Source of the DNA: CAZMPJ01 sp964568455
GTDB lineage: Bacteria > Margulisbacteria > WOR-1 > O2-12-FULL-45-9
Reading direction: 5' to 3'
Assembly (NCBI GenBank): GCA_964568455.1
Contig: CAZMPJ010000001.1
Span: forward strand, 124,001 to 188,000
Length of the DNA stretch: 64,000 nucleotides
A program made the position numbers and the translations under genes. The notes under the pieces were generated by a model, which had not been told where the DNA came from, ran no database searches, and worked only from the letters and a program-made list of their open reading frames with translations. This document shows, piece by piece, positions 1 to 8,170 of the stretch; within the stretch, counting starts at the first letter, position 1, and the number at the start of each line of letters is the position of its first letter.

Positions 1-1121
1 TTGCTCAAGTTGATCTCACAGTTGGAACAGATGCAGAAGAAACTTCAAATTTTTCCTCAAAATTAGGTGAAATTGGAATTGGGTTTATTAAAGAAGGAAC
101 ACGAGAAGTAGGTAATGTTCAATGGCAACCGGATTTTAAGCTAGGACCAGTTAGGTTAGGGTTTGATGTTAATTACCCATTAGGCGAGAAAAAACCAATT
201 GGTTATGAAAATATTGTTTTACGTTATATGGAATATGATGATGGTATGCGTGGTTTGCGTTATGGGGTTTTAGATAGTGTTACTTGGGGACATGGTTTGT
301 TAATGAAGAATTATTCTACTCGGATTTCTGGCCCGATTACTTTGAATAATGAACAGTTAGGGCTATTAGGCTATTATGATTTTGAAAAAGTAGTTACTCG
401 TGGGATGTGGACCAAAACTGGAGTTTATGCTCTGAGGCTTGAAGAAAAAGTTAATCCTTGGTTAACTTTGGGCCAATCTTATATTGGTGATTCAGATGGT
501 GTTTTGATTCCGGGTACCGGCATTATTCAAAAAGTAGGTGGGGTGGGAATTGATGCTACTGTTCCTTTGCCTTGGAATTTTCAAGGTTATGCAGAATGGG
601 CTAGGTTAATCCAGTATGGCAGCGGTTTAAGCACAGGGATTGGTTGGGATTATGACATGATGATTGCTAAGGCTGATTTTATTGCGGAATACCGATTGTT
701 AGACCGCAATTTTGTGCCAGGTTATTATGGTCCTGATTATGAAACTGATCCAGTTAACTTAGCTTCTGTTGAAGCAACAACCAGCAATAAGAATGGTTAT
801 TTAATTCAAATGCGAGCTAATGTTTTGGAGCTTGCTCAGGCCTCACTGGCTTATGAAAATTATAATAACAGCAACGCTACTGTAAACGGTAAATTAGCCG
901 GTAAAATTGGCGATAAAATCACAGTTTCCGGTTATTATGACCAACCCAACTTTGTTGATTTTCGTTCTTTAACCTTAGAACAAGGAGCAATCATTGGTGG
1001 TTATGTAGCTTATAAAGTAAATCTTTTTACTACAGTAATTACGCATTATAAAAAAGCTTATAATCAATCTACTGGCCAAGTTGAAGAATCGCAGTATTAT
1101 GAACTAAGGTTTAGTTTATAG
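1..1121 (+). CDS. Beta-barrel-like outer-membrane protein, 5' end cut by window edge
   Basis: The frame is open from base 3 with no stop before the first internal ATG at 228, so the gene enters from the left edge and its true start and signal peptide are not visible. The 372 visible residues are rich in Gly, Tyr and alternating hydrophobic/polar residues, with no long hydrophobic helix. The protein ends in YYELRFSL, an aromatic-hydrophobic final strand like that of many outer-membrane barrels. I do not recognise a named family; the barrel call is inference from composition. The stop lies 6 bases inside the 3' end of the convergent lipoprotein gene, so no intergenic terminator exists here. Confidence 0.6.
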   Translation, partial: AQVDLTVGTDAEETSNFSSKLGEIGIGFIKEGTREVGNVQWQPDFKLGPVRLGFDVNYPLGEKKPIGYENIVLRYMEYDDGMRGLRYGVLDSVTWGHGLLMKNYSTRISGPITLNNEQLGLLGYYDFEKVVTRGMWTKTGVYALRLEEKVNPWLTLGQSYIGDSDGVLIPGTGIIQKVGGVGIDATVPLPWNFQGYAEWARLIQYGSGLSTGIGWDYDMMIAKADFIAEYRLLDRNFVPGYYGPDYETDPVNLASVEATTSNKNGYLIQMRANVLELAQASLAYENYNNSNATVNGKLAGKIGDKITVSGYYDQPNFVDFRSLTLEQGAIIGGYVAYKVNLFTTVITHYKKAYNQSTGQVEESQYYELRFSL

Positions 1122-2525
1122 AGAAGAAGACCCGGCTTGCATATAAGCTTTATCTGCAGCTTCTTTTTTTAGCATGTGTTGAATCAAGGGTTTGAATTTT
1201 GGATCTGTAATATAAAGTAGGGCGGCTAAAAACGGGGACAGCTCTTTAACATATCCTGCTACAATATAATCAAGAGGATCTGCAAGATTTATTTTCCCTT
1301 CTACCGCTGACATAATCCCTCGGAGAAAAACTTGTCTTTGGAATTCAGAAAGACCTAAGTTTGTAAAGATACTAGGATTCTTTTGTATTTGTTCATATGC
1401 TTGAAACATTTTCTTTTTTTCTTCTTGGTTAAAAGGTCTATTTGAGAGATGATAAGAAACGCTGACATGTATGAGGCTAACGATGTCTGTTAGGGTTCCT
1501 GCTTCTATACATTGCCAGTCGTAAACCCAAAGAAGCTTTTTTCCGGATATGCTTTCTAGCATTTCTTTTGCCTGGGGGTTCTTATCTTTTCCGTAAAAAA
1601 TAAGTCGATATGCTTTGTTTGCATAAGGAGATAAGTCGACTTTAACAAATTTTAACTGGTTTTTGTCAAAACAAGGAATAAGTTTTTTTAATATTTGTAA
1701 TGCAGATTGAAGTGAATCTGTATACATTACCCATTTACCATCTTTGAAACTACCTTCTGTCAACGCTTTTAAGGTGGAAGACGAAATTGATGTTACCCAA
1801 AGATAATTAGGATGTTGAAGAAAAACCCCTACATTGGGGTATCCTACGGCGGAAGCATATAAATCCTTATACAGCTCTATGTAGTGGGCATAAACTTCTG
1901 GTTGATAAATACTTGGTTCTCTCAACAAAGCTTCTAACTCTTTTATTTGTACTGCTCTACTTTTATCCTCGCCAAGTCCTGCTCGGAAGCTAAGCAGTGC
2001 ATCATGTTTTGAAATCATGTTTTCAAATGCATTGGCAAAAGCCATGAATTCTAGATGTGTTCTGAGGGAGCCAGGCAGTGCCAATTCTTGATAAAGCGGG
2101 CTTGCTTGAGAAACACCTAAATTTGAAAAATATTCGTCTGGATATCTGCTGGCCAACCCCAGTAGTTGATTGTTATCTAGAGAGCTGGTCAATTTTGCAA
2201 ACTCTTTGAAGCCTTCTGAGTCCAGAATCTTAAATTCTGTTAATAATTTTGCTGATAATTCCGCATGTATTTTCATGGTGTCATTGGGAGGCAGTAACAT
2301 TACTTTTTCTTTTGTTAATGTAGGACTTGCGAGTAAACATTGTGGAGGGGTTACTAGGTTAGGTTTGACCACGAGATAATCATCCAGATTTCCTTGTGGC
2401 GCTGGTGTTTTTGCCTTTTGTACTTGCGGTGCTGGTTTTTTGACTGGCTTATTATCTTTGCACCCTGTTAAAAGTACCGGCAAGGTTAAAAAGGCACCGG
2501 CAATTAATAAGTTTCTAACTCTCAT
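1116..2525 (-). CDS. Lipoprotein of unknown function, 469 aa
   Basis: The N terminus is a basic residue pair, a hydrophobic stretch and a lipobox (LLTGC, Cys at about residue 22), so it should be exported and lipid-anchored. It is followed by a Lys/Pro/Gln-rich linker (about 25-46) and a mostly helical body of some 420 residues. No known domain is recognised. It is divergent from the gene at 2584, and the 58-base gap carries two back-to-back sigma-28-like promoters sharing one palindromic upstream box. Its own copy ends exactly 5 bases before the ATG, so its mRNA is probably leaderless. It may belong to the same regulon as the 41.6-53.2 kb cluster. Confidence 0.8.
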   Translation of the reverse strand: MRVRNLLIAGAFLTLPVLLTGCKDNKPVKKPAPQVQKAKTPAPQGNLDDYLVVKPNLVTPPQCLLASPTLTKEKVMLLPPNDTMKIHAELSAKLLTEFKILDSEGFKEFAKLTSSLDNNQLLGLASRYPDEYFSNLGVSQASPLYQELALPGSLRTHLEFMAFANAFENMISKHDALLSFRAGLGEDKSRAVQIKELEALLREPSIYQPEVYAHYIELYKDLYASAVGYPNVGVFLQHPNYLWVTSISSSTLKALTEGSFKDGKWVMYTDSLQSALQILKKLIPCFDKNQLKFVKVDLSPYANKAYRLIFYGKDKNPQAKEMLESISGKKLLWVYDWQCIEAGTLTDIVSLIHVSVSYHLSNRPFNQEEKKKMFQAYEQIQKNPSIFTNLGLSEFQRQVFLRGIMSAVEGKINLADPLDYIVAGYVKELSPFLAALLYITDPKFKPLIQHMLKKEAADKAYMQAGSSSL

Positions 2526-2530
2526 ATTCT

Positions 2531-2559
2531 AATATCGAAAAAATCAAAATGAAATTTCA
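2531..2559 (-). promoter_or_regulatory. Sigma-28-like promoter of the lipoprotein gene
   Basis: On the minus strand TGAAATTT (2559-2552) is followed after 14 bases by CGATATT (2537-2531), and the ATG begins 5 bases later. It resembles FliA/SigD promoters (TAAAGTTT, GCCGATAA/T). It shares the palindrome TGAAATTTCA with the divergent promoter. Confidence 0.55.
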
Positions 2560-2578
2560 CCTAAATTCCTTCGATAAA
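2550..2578 (+). promoter_or_regulatory. Sigma-28-like promoter of the gene at 2584
   Basis: TGAAATTT (2550-2557), 14 bases, CGATAAA (2572-2578), then 5 bases to the ATG. The geometry is identical to that of the divergent promoter and of the promoter at 15811-15839. Confidence 0.55.
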
Positions 2579-2583
2579 TAGGT

Positions 2584-3429
2584 ATGCAACTTGGAAGAAT
2601 TACTTATAGAAATATTACTCAATCACAACCAGTCCAAACAAGACTGCAGATTATTCATCAGGCTTTAGCTTCTGGTCAGGGTGGTAGCATGGTTTATTCC
2701 AAAAGTGTGATGGAAGCGATGCAGTTTCAAGCCAGGGTAAGCGACCTGCATCCCGGTGGAAAGTCAATTTACATTTGCTCTTCTGGTGATTTATCTCACT
2801 TTATGTTTGCTACTGGCAAAAAAGAATTCTTTTGTTTTGATATGCTGCCTTTTTTTCATAATTCAAAACATGGTCCTGGCTGGATGCTTTTTGGTGAACA
2901 TCCATCTTCTGTATTATCCCAAGCTGCATTTAATAGGCAACGTATTGGTTATTGGCATAATCAATATATTAAGATATTTAATGAGACTGGAATTTTTATG
3001 CTATTTGAGATTTTGGGGCTAGGTGGAGAAAATTTAAATGTGTTTGAGGCAAAAGCAGTTGATGGTCTCTGTAAAATTACTTTTGATTTACGATCCGAGC
3101 GCTATTGTGTGTATTTTCAACAAGCAGATTTAAAGATTGGCAATGAAATGCCCTTGTTGGATCCTGCTGAAATTGGTTTGTTGATGATAAAAGCTGGAGA
3201 TGGAGCAGGTCTGGCTAATTTGGCGTATGAATTCTTAGAAAGAACGGTTATTCCTGATCTTATGCCTGGAGCTTTAATTTTTAGTGATCGAAGGTTTAGT
3301 TGCGATTTCTTGGAAGTTTTATTCCAAAAACCAGAAGCACCAGCTTGTGGTCTTCCACAAAGGATAATGGATGATGCTAAATATGGGGAAATTCAGTTTT
3401 TGTATCAGCTTACGCGCGCAGGGTCTTAA
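2584..3429 (+). CDS. Orphan protein of unknown function, 281 aa
   Basis: No family is recognised. There is no signal peptide or membrane segment. The stretch around residues 59-82 (hydrophobic strand, SSGDLS, then a strand ending in CFDM) loosely resembles motif I and II of a Rossmann methyltransferase, but the glycine pattern is incomplete and I do not assign it. The start is supported by the sigma-28-like promoter whose -10 box ends 5 bases before this ATG; there is no Shine-Dalgarno, in keeping with a leaderless mRNA. The 3' end overlaps tsaC by 20 bases, tail to tail. It is a single-gene unit between convergent and divergent neighbours. Confidence 0.75.
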   Translation: MQLGRITYRNITQSQPVQTRLQIIHQALASGQGGSMVYSKSVMEAMQFQARVSDLHPGGKSIYICSSGDLSHFMFATGKKEFFCFDMLPFFHNSKHGPGWMLFGEHPSSVLSQAAFNRQRIGYWHNQYIKIFNETGIFMLFEILGLGGENLNVFEAKAVDGLCKITFDLRSERYCVYFQQADLKIGNEMPLLDPAEIGLLMIKAGDGAGLANLAYEFLERTVIPDLMPGALIFSDRRFSCDFLEVLFQKPEAPACGLPQRIMDDAKYGEIQFLYQLTRAGS

Positions 3430-3928
3430 GTTCTTTTGTGGCATCAACTACTCTTGAAGCTTTCTTTGTTTTTGTTTTGCCTTTTAGAATATAATCAACT
3501 TTTAATTTAACTTGACTAGCTTTTAAAGCTGGTTTTTTTCCAGCAAGATTGGCTGAAGTTGCTACAATTGGTCCACACTTTTTTATTAAAGCTAAAGCAA
3601 TTTTGTGATCAGGAATACGCAAGCCAACTTTATTGCTGCCACCTGTTACTATTTTAGAGACTAACTTGGTTTTATAAACTACCAAAGTTAAAGGCCCAGG
3701 CCATTCTTTTGCCAACTCAAGTGCTTGTTTATTAAATTTACCTAGCTTTTTTGCTTGTTTTAAATTTGCTACTAGAACTTGCAATGGTTTTTTTCTAGAG
3801 CGTTTTTTAAGTTTAAAAATTCTTTTAACAGCTTCTAATTGATTAAGACAAGCCCCAATGCCAAATACGGTTTCGGTTGGAAAGGCAATCACTCCGCCGG
3901 ATTTTAATAGTTTTACGGCTTTCCTCAT
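3410..3928 (-). CDS. tsaC: Threonylcarbamoyl-AMP synthase (YrdC/TsaC family)
   Basis: Makes threonylcarbamoyl-adenylate from threonine, bicarbonate and ATP for the t6A modification of ANN-decoding tRNAs. The 172 residues are a bare YrdC domain, close to the short TsaC form and without the Sua5 C-terminal domain. Family marks seen: GGVIAFPTETVFGIG near residue 11, the Lys/Arg-rich KRSRKKPLQVLV substrate segment, the GPLTLV strand and the SAN motif (ATSANLAGKKP). The start has a -10 box 7 bases upstream and probably leaderless translation. The 3' end overlaps the gene at 2584 on the other strand. Partner enzymes TsaB/D/E are not in the window. Confidence 0.93.
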   Translation of the reverse strand: MRKAVKLLKSGGVIAFPTETVFGIGACLNQLEAVKRIFKLKKRSRKKPLQVLVANLKQAKKLGKFNKQALELAKEWPGPLTLVVYKTKLVSKIVTGGSNKVGLRIPDHKIALALIKKCGPIVATSANLAGKKPALKASQVKLKVDYILKGKTKTKKASRVVDATKELKTLRA

Positions 3929-3935
3929 AATCTAT

Positions 3936-3964
3936 AGTATAACATTAGTGTCCAAGCTGACCAA
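3936..3964 (-). promoter_or_regulatory. Promoter of tsaC
   Basis: On the minus strand TTGGTC (3964-3959), 17-base spacer, TATACT (3941-3936). The ATG starts 7 bases after the -10 box, so the transcript is predicted to be leaderless. A perfect palindrome (3958-3973) covers the -35 box. Confidence 0.6.
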
Positions 3965-3973
3965 CTTTGGTCA
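3958..3973. promoter_or_regulatory. Palindrome over the tsaC -35 box, possible operator
   Basis: TGACCAA-CT-TTGGTCA is a perfect 7-2-7 inverted repeat overlapping the tsaC -35 hexamer. The 2-base loop makes it a poor RNA hairpin, so a protein-binding site is more likely. The binding protein is unknown. Confidence 0.35.
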
Positions 3974-4045
3974 CCTTTTTGCCATTTTTATGCGCAAATA
4001 TCCCTGGTAATAACCTTGCTTAACTATTAATAGGAGGATTTAATC

Positions 4046-4555
4046 ATGAATACATTAATACCAATTGAAAGGATAGAAAACAAGATTTATATTATTCGAG
4101 GGCAGAAAGTGATGATTGACAAGGATTTGGCAGAGTTGTATGGGGTTGAGACTTTTAATTTGAATAAGGCAGTTAAGCGTAATATTAAAAGATTTCCTTC
4201 AGATTTTATGTTTCAGTTAAATAAGCAAGAGTTTCGCAATTTGACATTCCAATTTGGAATATCAAGATGGGGTGGAAGAAGGAGTTTACCCTATGCTTTT
4301 ACTGAGCAGGGGGTGGCTATGCTCTCTTCAGTTTTACGCAGTGAAAGGGCGATTCAAGTTAATATTGTTATAATGAGGGCTTTTATAAGATTAAAACAAG
4401 TGCTTGCTACTCATAAGGAGCTTTCTAGAAAAGTAAAAGAGCTCGAAAGTCGTGTTAATAATCAAGATTCTAAGATTGTTCAAGTATTTGATGCCATTAA
4501 AAAAATGATTGAACCGCTGAAAAAGCCTAAGAACCCGATTGGTTTTAGAGTTTGA
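4046..4555 (+). CDS. ORF6N-domain DNA-binding protein
   Basis: Small regulator-like protein of 169 residues. Residues about 8-95 match the ORF6N domain found in phage antirepressor-like and chromosomal orphan proteins: IRGQKVMIDKDLAELYGVET, then FPSDFMFQL, and FTEQGVAMLSSVLRS. Residues about 110-150 form a predicted coiled coil typical of these proteins. The start is fixed by a strong Shine-Dalgarno, AGGAGG (4032-4037), 8 bases before the ATG, unlike the leaderless genes around it. Such genes are commonly carried by mobile elements and scattered singly in candidate-phylum genomes; no other phage genes lie next to it. Its target is unknown. Confidence 0.85.
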   Translation: MNTLIPIERIENKIYIIRGQKVMIDKDLAELYGVETFNLNKAVKRNIKRFPSDFMFQLNKQEFRNLTFQFGISRWGGRRSLPYAFTEQGVAMLSSVLRSERAIQVNIVIMRAFIRLKQVLATHKELSRKVKELESRVNNQDSKIVQVFDAIKKMIEPLKKPKNPIGFRV

Positions 4556-4564
4556 TTATTTAAT

Positions 4565-4574
4565 ATGCTACAAT
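4565..4574 (+). promoter_or_regulatory. Extended -10 promoter of the AmrS-like gene
   Basis: TATGCTACAAT is a TGN-extended -10 box (hexamer TACAAT, 4569-4574), 7 bases before the ATG at 4582. Nearly the same string, TATGCTAAAAT, precedes the uracil-DNA glycosylase gene and mraY. No -35 is obvious. Confidence 0.5.
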
Positions 4575-4581
4575 TGTCCTC

Positions 4582-5460
4582 ATGAAAGAAGCGCTCTTCT
4601 ACAAAAAACTAATTGACCAAAAAGTTAAATGCACTCTTTGTCCTTGGAATTGTGTAATTGCAGAAGAAAAAGCTGGTGTTTGCGGAGTTCGGCAGAATAT
4701 TAAAGGCAAACTTTATTCCTTAATTTACGCAAAAGCTTCATCAATTGCAGTTGATCCAATTGAGAAAAAACCACTTTATCGTTTTCATCCAGGCTCAAAA
4801 GTTTTATCAGTTGGGACTTATGGCTGTAACATGAAATGCGGGCATTGCCAAAACTGGCAAATCGCCCATGTTAATTATTCTAAAGAAAAACCTGATTCAG
4901 AAGAAATCAGTCCAGAAAGATTAATTGAACTAGCTAAAGAAAGTGGATCAGACGGGATTGCCTGGACTTATAATGAACCTACCATTTGGTTTGAATATGC
5001 TTTAGATGGGGTAAAATTAGCTAAAAAAGCAGGTTTGTATACTGTTTTTGTGACTAATGGTTATATCTCAATCCCAGCTTTAGATGAAATTGGACCATAC
5101 TTGGATGCCTATAGTTTAGATCTAAAAGCGTTTAATAATAATGTCTACAAAAAACTTTGTAAAATAAAAGATTTTAAACCAGTGCTTGAGGCAGGGAAAA
5201 GGGCTAAGAAAAAATGGAACATGGCAGTTGAGGTAACCACTAATGTTATTCCCACTTTAAATGATGATGACGAACAGTTAAAAAATATTGCCAATTGGAT
5301 TGCAGAAGAGCTTGGAACTGACACTCCTTGGCATGTAAGCCGTTTCTTTCCTTATCTAGATTATAAACATTTACCTCCTACGCCAATTGAAACCTTAGAA
5401 AAAGCAAAGCAGATTGGAAAGCAAGCTGGCTTGAAATATGTTTATATCGGTAATGTTTAG
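4582..5460 (+). CDS. amrS: AmmeMemoRadiSam-system radical SAM protein (AmrS-like), short C terminus
   Basis: Radical SAM enzyme of the AmrS/PflA-like family. An N-terminal Cys motif (CTLCPWNC with VCGVR) precedes the cluster-binding CNMKCGHC (Cys82, Cys86, Cys89), which ligates the SAM-cleaving 4Fe-4S cluster. WTYNEPT, DAYSLDLKAF and WHVSRFFPYLDY are also characteristic. From memory, family members run on past YVYIGNV to a C-terminal Cys pair near the end; this protein stops at GNV (292 aa), so that tail is absent. The AmmeMemoRadiSam A and B partner genes are not next to it. The physiological substrate of the system is not established. Convergent with the Trk operon, overlapping its last gene by 4 bases. 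Confidence 0.85.
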   Translation: MKEALFYKKLIDQKVKCTLCPWNCVIAEEKAGVCGVRQNIKGKLYSLIYAKASSIAVDPIEKKPLYRFHPGSKVLSVGTYGCNMKCGHCQNWQIAHVNYSKEKPDSEEISPERLIELAKESGSDGIAWTYNEPTIWFEYALDGVKLAKKAGLYTVFVTNGYISIPALDEIGPYLDAYSLDLKAFNNNVYKKLCKIKDFKPVLEAGKRAKKKWNMAVEVTTNVIPTLNDDDEQLKNIANWIAEELGTDTPWHVSRFFPYLDYKHLPPTPIETLEKAKQIGKQAGLKYVYIGNV

Positions 5461-5990
5461 CTGGATTTTCTGCGATAGAAAACTAAAATTATAGAAACAG
5501 CTAATAAAACAGCAGCAATGTAAAGTCGTTCCCAATTAATCATATAGTGAACGCGTTCACCATGTTTTAAGACTTCAATCTTTTCTGCGTGGATATCTAA
5601 ATCTCCGCCGTGTACAGGACAAGCACGATGAAATGCACCGGTTATTTTAACTTGATCTCCGATAAAATTGTAACTACCAGTGTGAACAATGTCTTTAACC
5701 AATTCTTTTTCTGCCCAAATCCCAATGGCGCTGCTACCGTCGTTAATGTTAACCCAGACATGATTGCCACGAGCCATAATATCGCCAATGCACTCGCCTT
5801 GAATTGTAATGGTAGTGTTGTCATATAACTTAGCATTGTCGATTAGCTTGTCAGAAGTAATGGCAATTGTGGGAGAAATGACAAATGACAAATGACAAAT
5901 GACAAATAAAATCCCAATCATTAATCTGAAAAATGATTTGGATTTTGAATTTAAATGATTTATTTGGATTTTGTCATTTGGATTTTTCAC
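5457..5990 (-). CDS. Membrane-anchored OB-fold-like protein
   Basis: The 177 residues comprise a hydrophilic N-terminal stretch (1-19), a hydrophobic export or anchor segment (about 20-43), an extracytoplasmic beta-rich domain (about 50-148) and a C-terminal transmembrane helix (about 153-172) followed by RRKSS. The central pattern (TITIQGECIGD, HVWVNINDGSSAIGIW, VKITGAF) resembles the nucleic-acid-binding-type OB fold seen in secreted proteins; ligand unknown. It is the last gene of the Trk operon and overlaps trkH by 4 bases. The DNA for residues about 1-43 is low-complexity dispersed-repeat sequence (see 5876-5907), so the native N terminus may have been remodelled by repeat insertion. Confidence 0.7.
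   Translation of the reverse strand: MKNPNDKIQINHLNSKSKSFFRLMIGILFVICHLSFVISPTIAITSDKLIDNAKLYDNTTITIQGECIGDIMARGNHVWVNINDGSSAIGIWAEKELVKDIVHTGSYNFIGDQVKITGAFHRACPVHGGDLDIHAEKIEVLKHGERVHYMINWERLYIAAVLLAVSIILVFYRRKSS
5876..5907. repeat. 7-bp tandem repeat AAATGAC, about 4.6 copies
   Basis: Four perfect AAATGAC units (5876-5903) plus AAAT. It lies inside the region encoding the export segment of the OB-fold protein. The unit is not a multiple of three, so a gain or loss of one copy would shift the reading frame. Similar AAATCCAAATGAC-like strings continue to 5990. Confidence 0.85.
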
Positions 5991-7504
5991 TTACTTCTCC
6001 CCCTAGCTCCTCTAAATCTAGCAATAATCAATCCAAATAAAATAAAGACGGCCATATATTCCAGTCGGCCGACCCACATTTGGATAATATAAGTAATTTT
6101 TAATCCATCAGGCATAGCAGGATTGGTAATGCCGGTTGAAAGACCAACGTTGGCAGTGGCTGAAACTGATTCAAACATGGCTTTGTCCAAAGGATAACCA
6201 TAAAAATGGCCAACAATGGTCCCAATCAAATAAGTAATCAAGTATAAAATCAAAATTACTAAAGAAGAGCGCACTAATTTGTCGCCCAGCATAATATCTT
6301 TTAAATGATGAAATTTTTCTACCACTACCGCGCTGCCCGGTGCCATGATGCGGCGAATGTCCTGTATTATAGATTTGAATAAAATTCCAATACGAAGGAT
6401 TTTAATACCGCCAGCTGTTGAACAAGCTGATCCGCCAATGCCCATGGCTATGATAATTACGGTTAAGGCCAGATAGCTCCATTCGTGAGCAAACTGTGGA
6501 GCATAAATAGTCATAAACCCGGTGCCCGAATGGGCAGAAAGCAATTGGTAAAAACCTTTGCGAAAAATAGCAATCCAGTTTGGATAAGTATGAAAGCGGG
6601 TTAATCCAATAGTCATAAAAACAAAAAGCGTGGAAATCGAAACAAATAATGTTCTGGTTTCCAAGTTTTTAAAGATTTCTTTGAATTTACCGCTCCAGAT
6701 AGCGTATTGCAGTCCAAAGTTAATTGTTCCCAGCACCATAAAAACCATGGTTACAATTTCATAAGGAAAACTATGATAATAAAGTATGCTTTGCGACATA
6801 GGGGCAAAGCCACCAGTGTCAAACCCAGCCATAAAGATCCAAAGCCCATGTAAAATTGCGCGAACCAAAGGAATGCCTTCTAAAAAGCCAATGATGGCTA
6901 GAAAGGTGGTTCCAATTAACAGATAAACAATGCTGATTAACCAGATAAAGCGGGCAGTGTGGATAACGTTGGGCAAGACTTTTTCTTCCCGAGCTTCACC
7001 AACATACAGCCGGTAAGCGCCAGCGGTTCCTTTTACAAAGAAAGTTAAACCAATTAAAACAATGCCTTGACCGCCTATAAACATCATTAAATGCCGCCAC
7101 ATGTTAATTGAATAAGCTGCGTGGTCAAGGTTATTTATTAATGAAAGACCAGTGGTAGCAAAAGCACTCATAGAATCAAAGCAAGCGTCGAGATAAGAAT
7201 TAAAATGTCTAGAAAGGGCTAGGGGAATGGCTCCAAAAAACATAGCCATTAGCCAAGAAAGAGAAGTGATTGCCAGTCCTTGGCTCCAATTCATATCTTT
7301 TTGTGAAGGAAAGAGTTTTTGTAAAAACATTCCCACACAAATGGTTAGCGACATGCTAAAGAAAAAATCAACGGCTGGATCCCATTCTTTAAAAATTAAA
7401 GCTACAATTAGAGGAACAGCCATCATGACGCCTAAGGCAACGGTTAATCTTCCAATGTAATAAACAACAGTTTTCAAATCCTGATTGGTTGGCCTAAGCA
7501 GCAT
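5987..7504 (-). CDS. trkH: Trk/Ktr-type potassium uptake membrane subunit
   Basis: Potassium-conducting subunit in the inner membrane, 505 residues, normal length. Four pore-loop repeats each show the selectivity-filter glycine: FATTGLSL, FDTGGFAP, HSGTGFMT and TANVGLST, separated by pairs of hydrophobic helices. It is third in a five-gene operon transcribed from 9314 leftward: DUF502 protein, two TrkA-like gating subunits, trkH, OB-fold protein. It starts 2 bases after the TrkA stop and overlaps the next gene by 4 bases. Gating presumably depends on NAD(H) or cyclic dinucleotide binding by the TrkA subunits. Confidence 0.95.
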   Translation of the reverse strand: MLLRPTNQDLKTVVYYIGRLTVALGVMMAVPLIVALIFKEWDPAVDFFFSMSLTICVGMFLQKLFPSQKDMNWSQGLAITSLSWLMAMFFGAIPLALSRHFNSYLDACFDSMSAFATTGLSLINNLDHAAYSINMWRHLMMFIGGQGIVLIGLTFFVKGTAGAYRLYVGEAREEKVLPNVIHTARFIWLISIVYLLIGTTFLAIIGFLEGIPLVRAILHGLWIFMAGFDTGGFAPMSQSILYYHSFPYEIVTMVFMVLGTINFGLQYAIWSGKFKEIFKNLETRTLFVSISTLFVFMTIGLTRFHTYPNWIAIFRKGFYQLLSAHSGTGFMTIYAPQFAHEWSYLALTVIIIAMGIGGSACSTAGGIKILRIGILFKSIIQDIRRIMAPGSAVVVEKFHHLKDIMLGDKLVRSSLVILILYLITYLIGTIVGHFYGYPLDKAMFESVSATANVGLSTGITNPAMPDGLKITYIIQMWVGRLEYMAVFILFGLIIARFRGARGRSK

Positions 7505-7506
7505 TG

Positions 7507-8169
7507 TTATTCTTTTCCAAGTAAAGCTTCTTTAAGAGCATCTACTTGTTCTTTGGCACTTAAAGCAATAACAGAGTCATCTGGAAGTAGGGTAGTGTCT
7601 CCTTTGGGGAAAATAATATGGTTGCCGCGTACTATAGTTGAAAGAACTGAGTCCGGTGGAAGTTTGATGTCTTTAATATTTTTATGGGCGACCGGTGATT
7701 TGGCTTTGATAATAGCTTCAACCAAAGAAATCCTTCCGCGTTTTAGCGCTAATAAACTGAAGATATCGCCGATGGTGGCTTCTTCCTCGATTAATTTGCT
7801 GATAATAATAGTGCTGGAAACAGCGTCAATTCCCAGTTTTTTAAAAGTAATTTCGTTGCGTGGATTATTAACTCTAGCAATTACCCTGGGAACGCCGAAA
7901 GTGTCGCGTGCCAGCTGACAAACAATTAAATTATCTTCATCATCCCCGGTTACTGCTACTACTACTTCGGCGCGGGCAATGCCGCCGTCTTCCAATTTTC
8001 CAGGATCACACCCGTCTCCGCTGATAATTAATACATTATCTGAGTCTTCGGCAATCCTTTGGGCAATTTTTTCTTCTTTTTCCACTAAAGCCACGTCAAA
8101 GTTCTTTTTTGCTAAAGTCTTAGCTAAGAAATCCCCAACTTTTCCGCCGCCAACAATTAATACGTACAA
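7507..8169 (-). CDS. trkA: TrkA-like potassium uptake regulator (RCK N and C domains), TTG start
   Basis: Cytoplasmic gating subunit for TrkH, 220 residues. The N-terminal Rossmann domain starts YVLIVGGGKVG with an acidic residue closing the second strand (VEKEE), typical of NAD binding; residues about 130-220 form the RCK_C domain. I place the start at TTG 8169: it is preceded by AAGGAG eight bases upstream, begins the protein right at the first Rossmann strand, and removes a 38-base overlap that an ATG at 8208 would create with the upstream gene, whose stop codon ends at 8171. RCK_C domains of some homologues bind c-di-AMP, and cdaA is present in this window, but binding here is untested. 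Confidence 0.9.
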   Translation of the reverse strand: MYVLIVGGGKVGDFLAKTLAKKNFDVALVEKEEKIAQRIAEDSDNVLIISGDGCDPGKLEDGGIARAEVVVAVTGDDEDNLIVCQLARDTFGVPRVIARVNNPRNEITFKKLGIDAVSSTIIISKLIEEEATIGDIFSLLALKRGRISLVEAIIKAKSPVAHKNIKDIKLPPDSVLSTIVRGNHIIFPKGDTTLLPDDSVIALSAKEQVDALKEALLGKE

Positions 8170-8170
8170 T

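Noticed and set aside
5876..5907. CRISPR-like repeat
   Set aside because: Units are 7 bases in direct contiguity without spacers, and no cas gene is present anywhere in the window.
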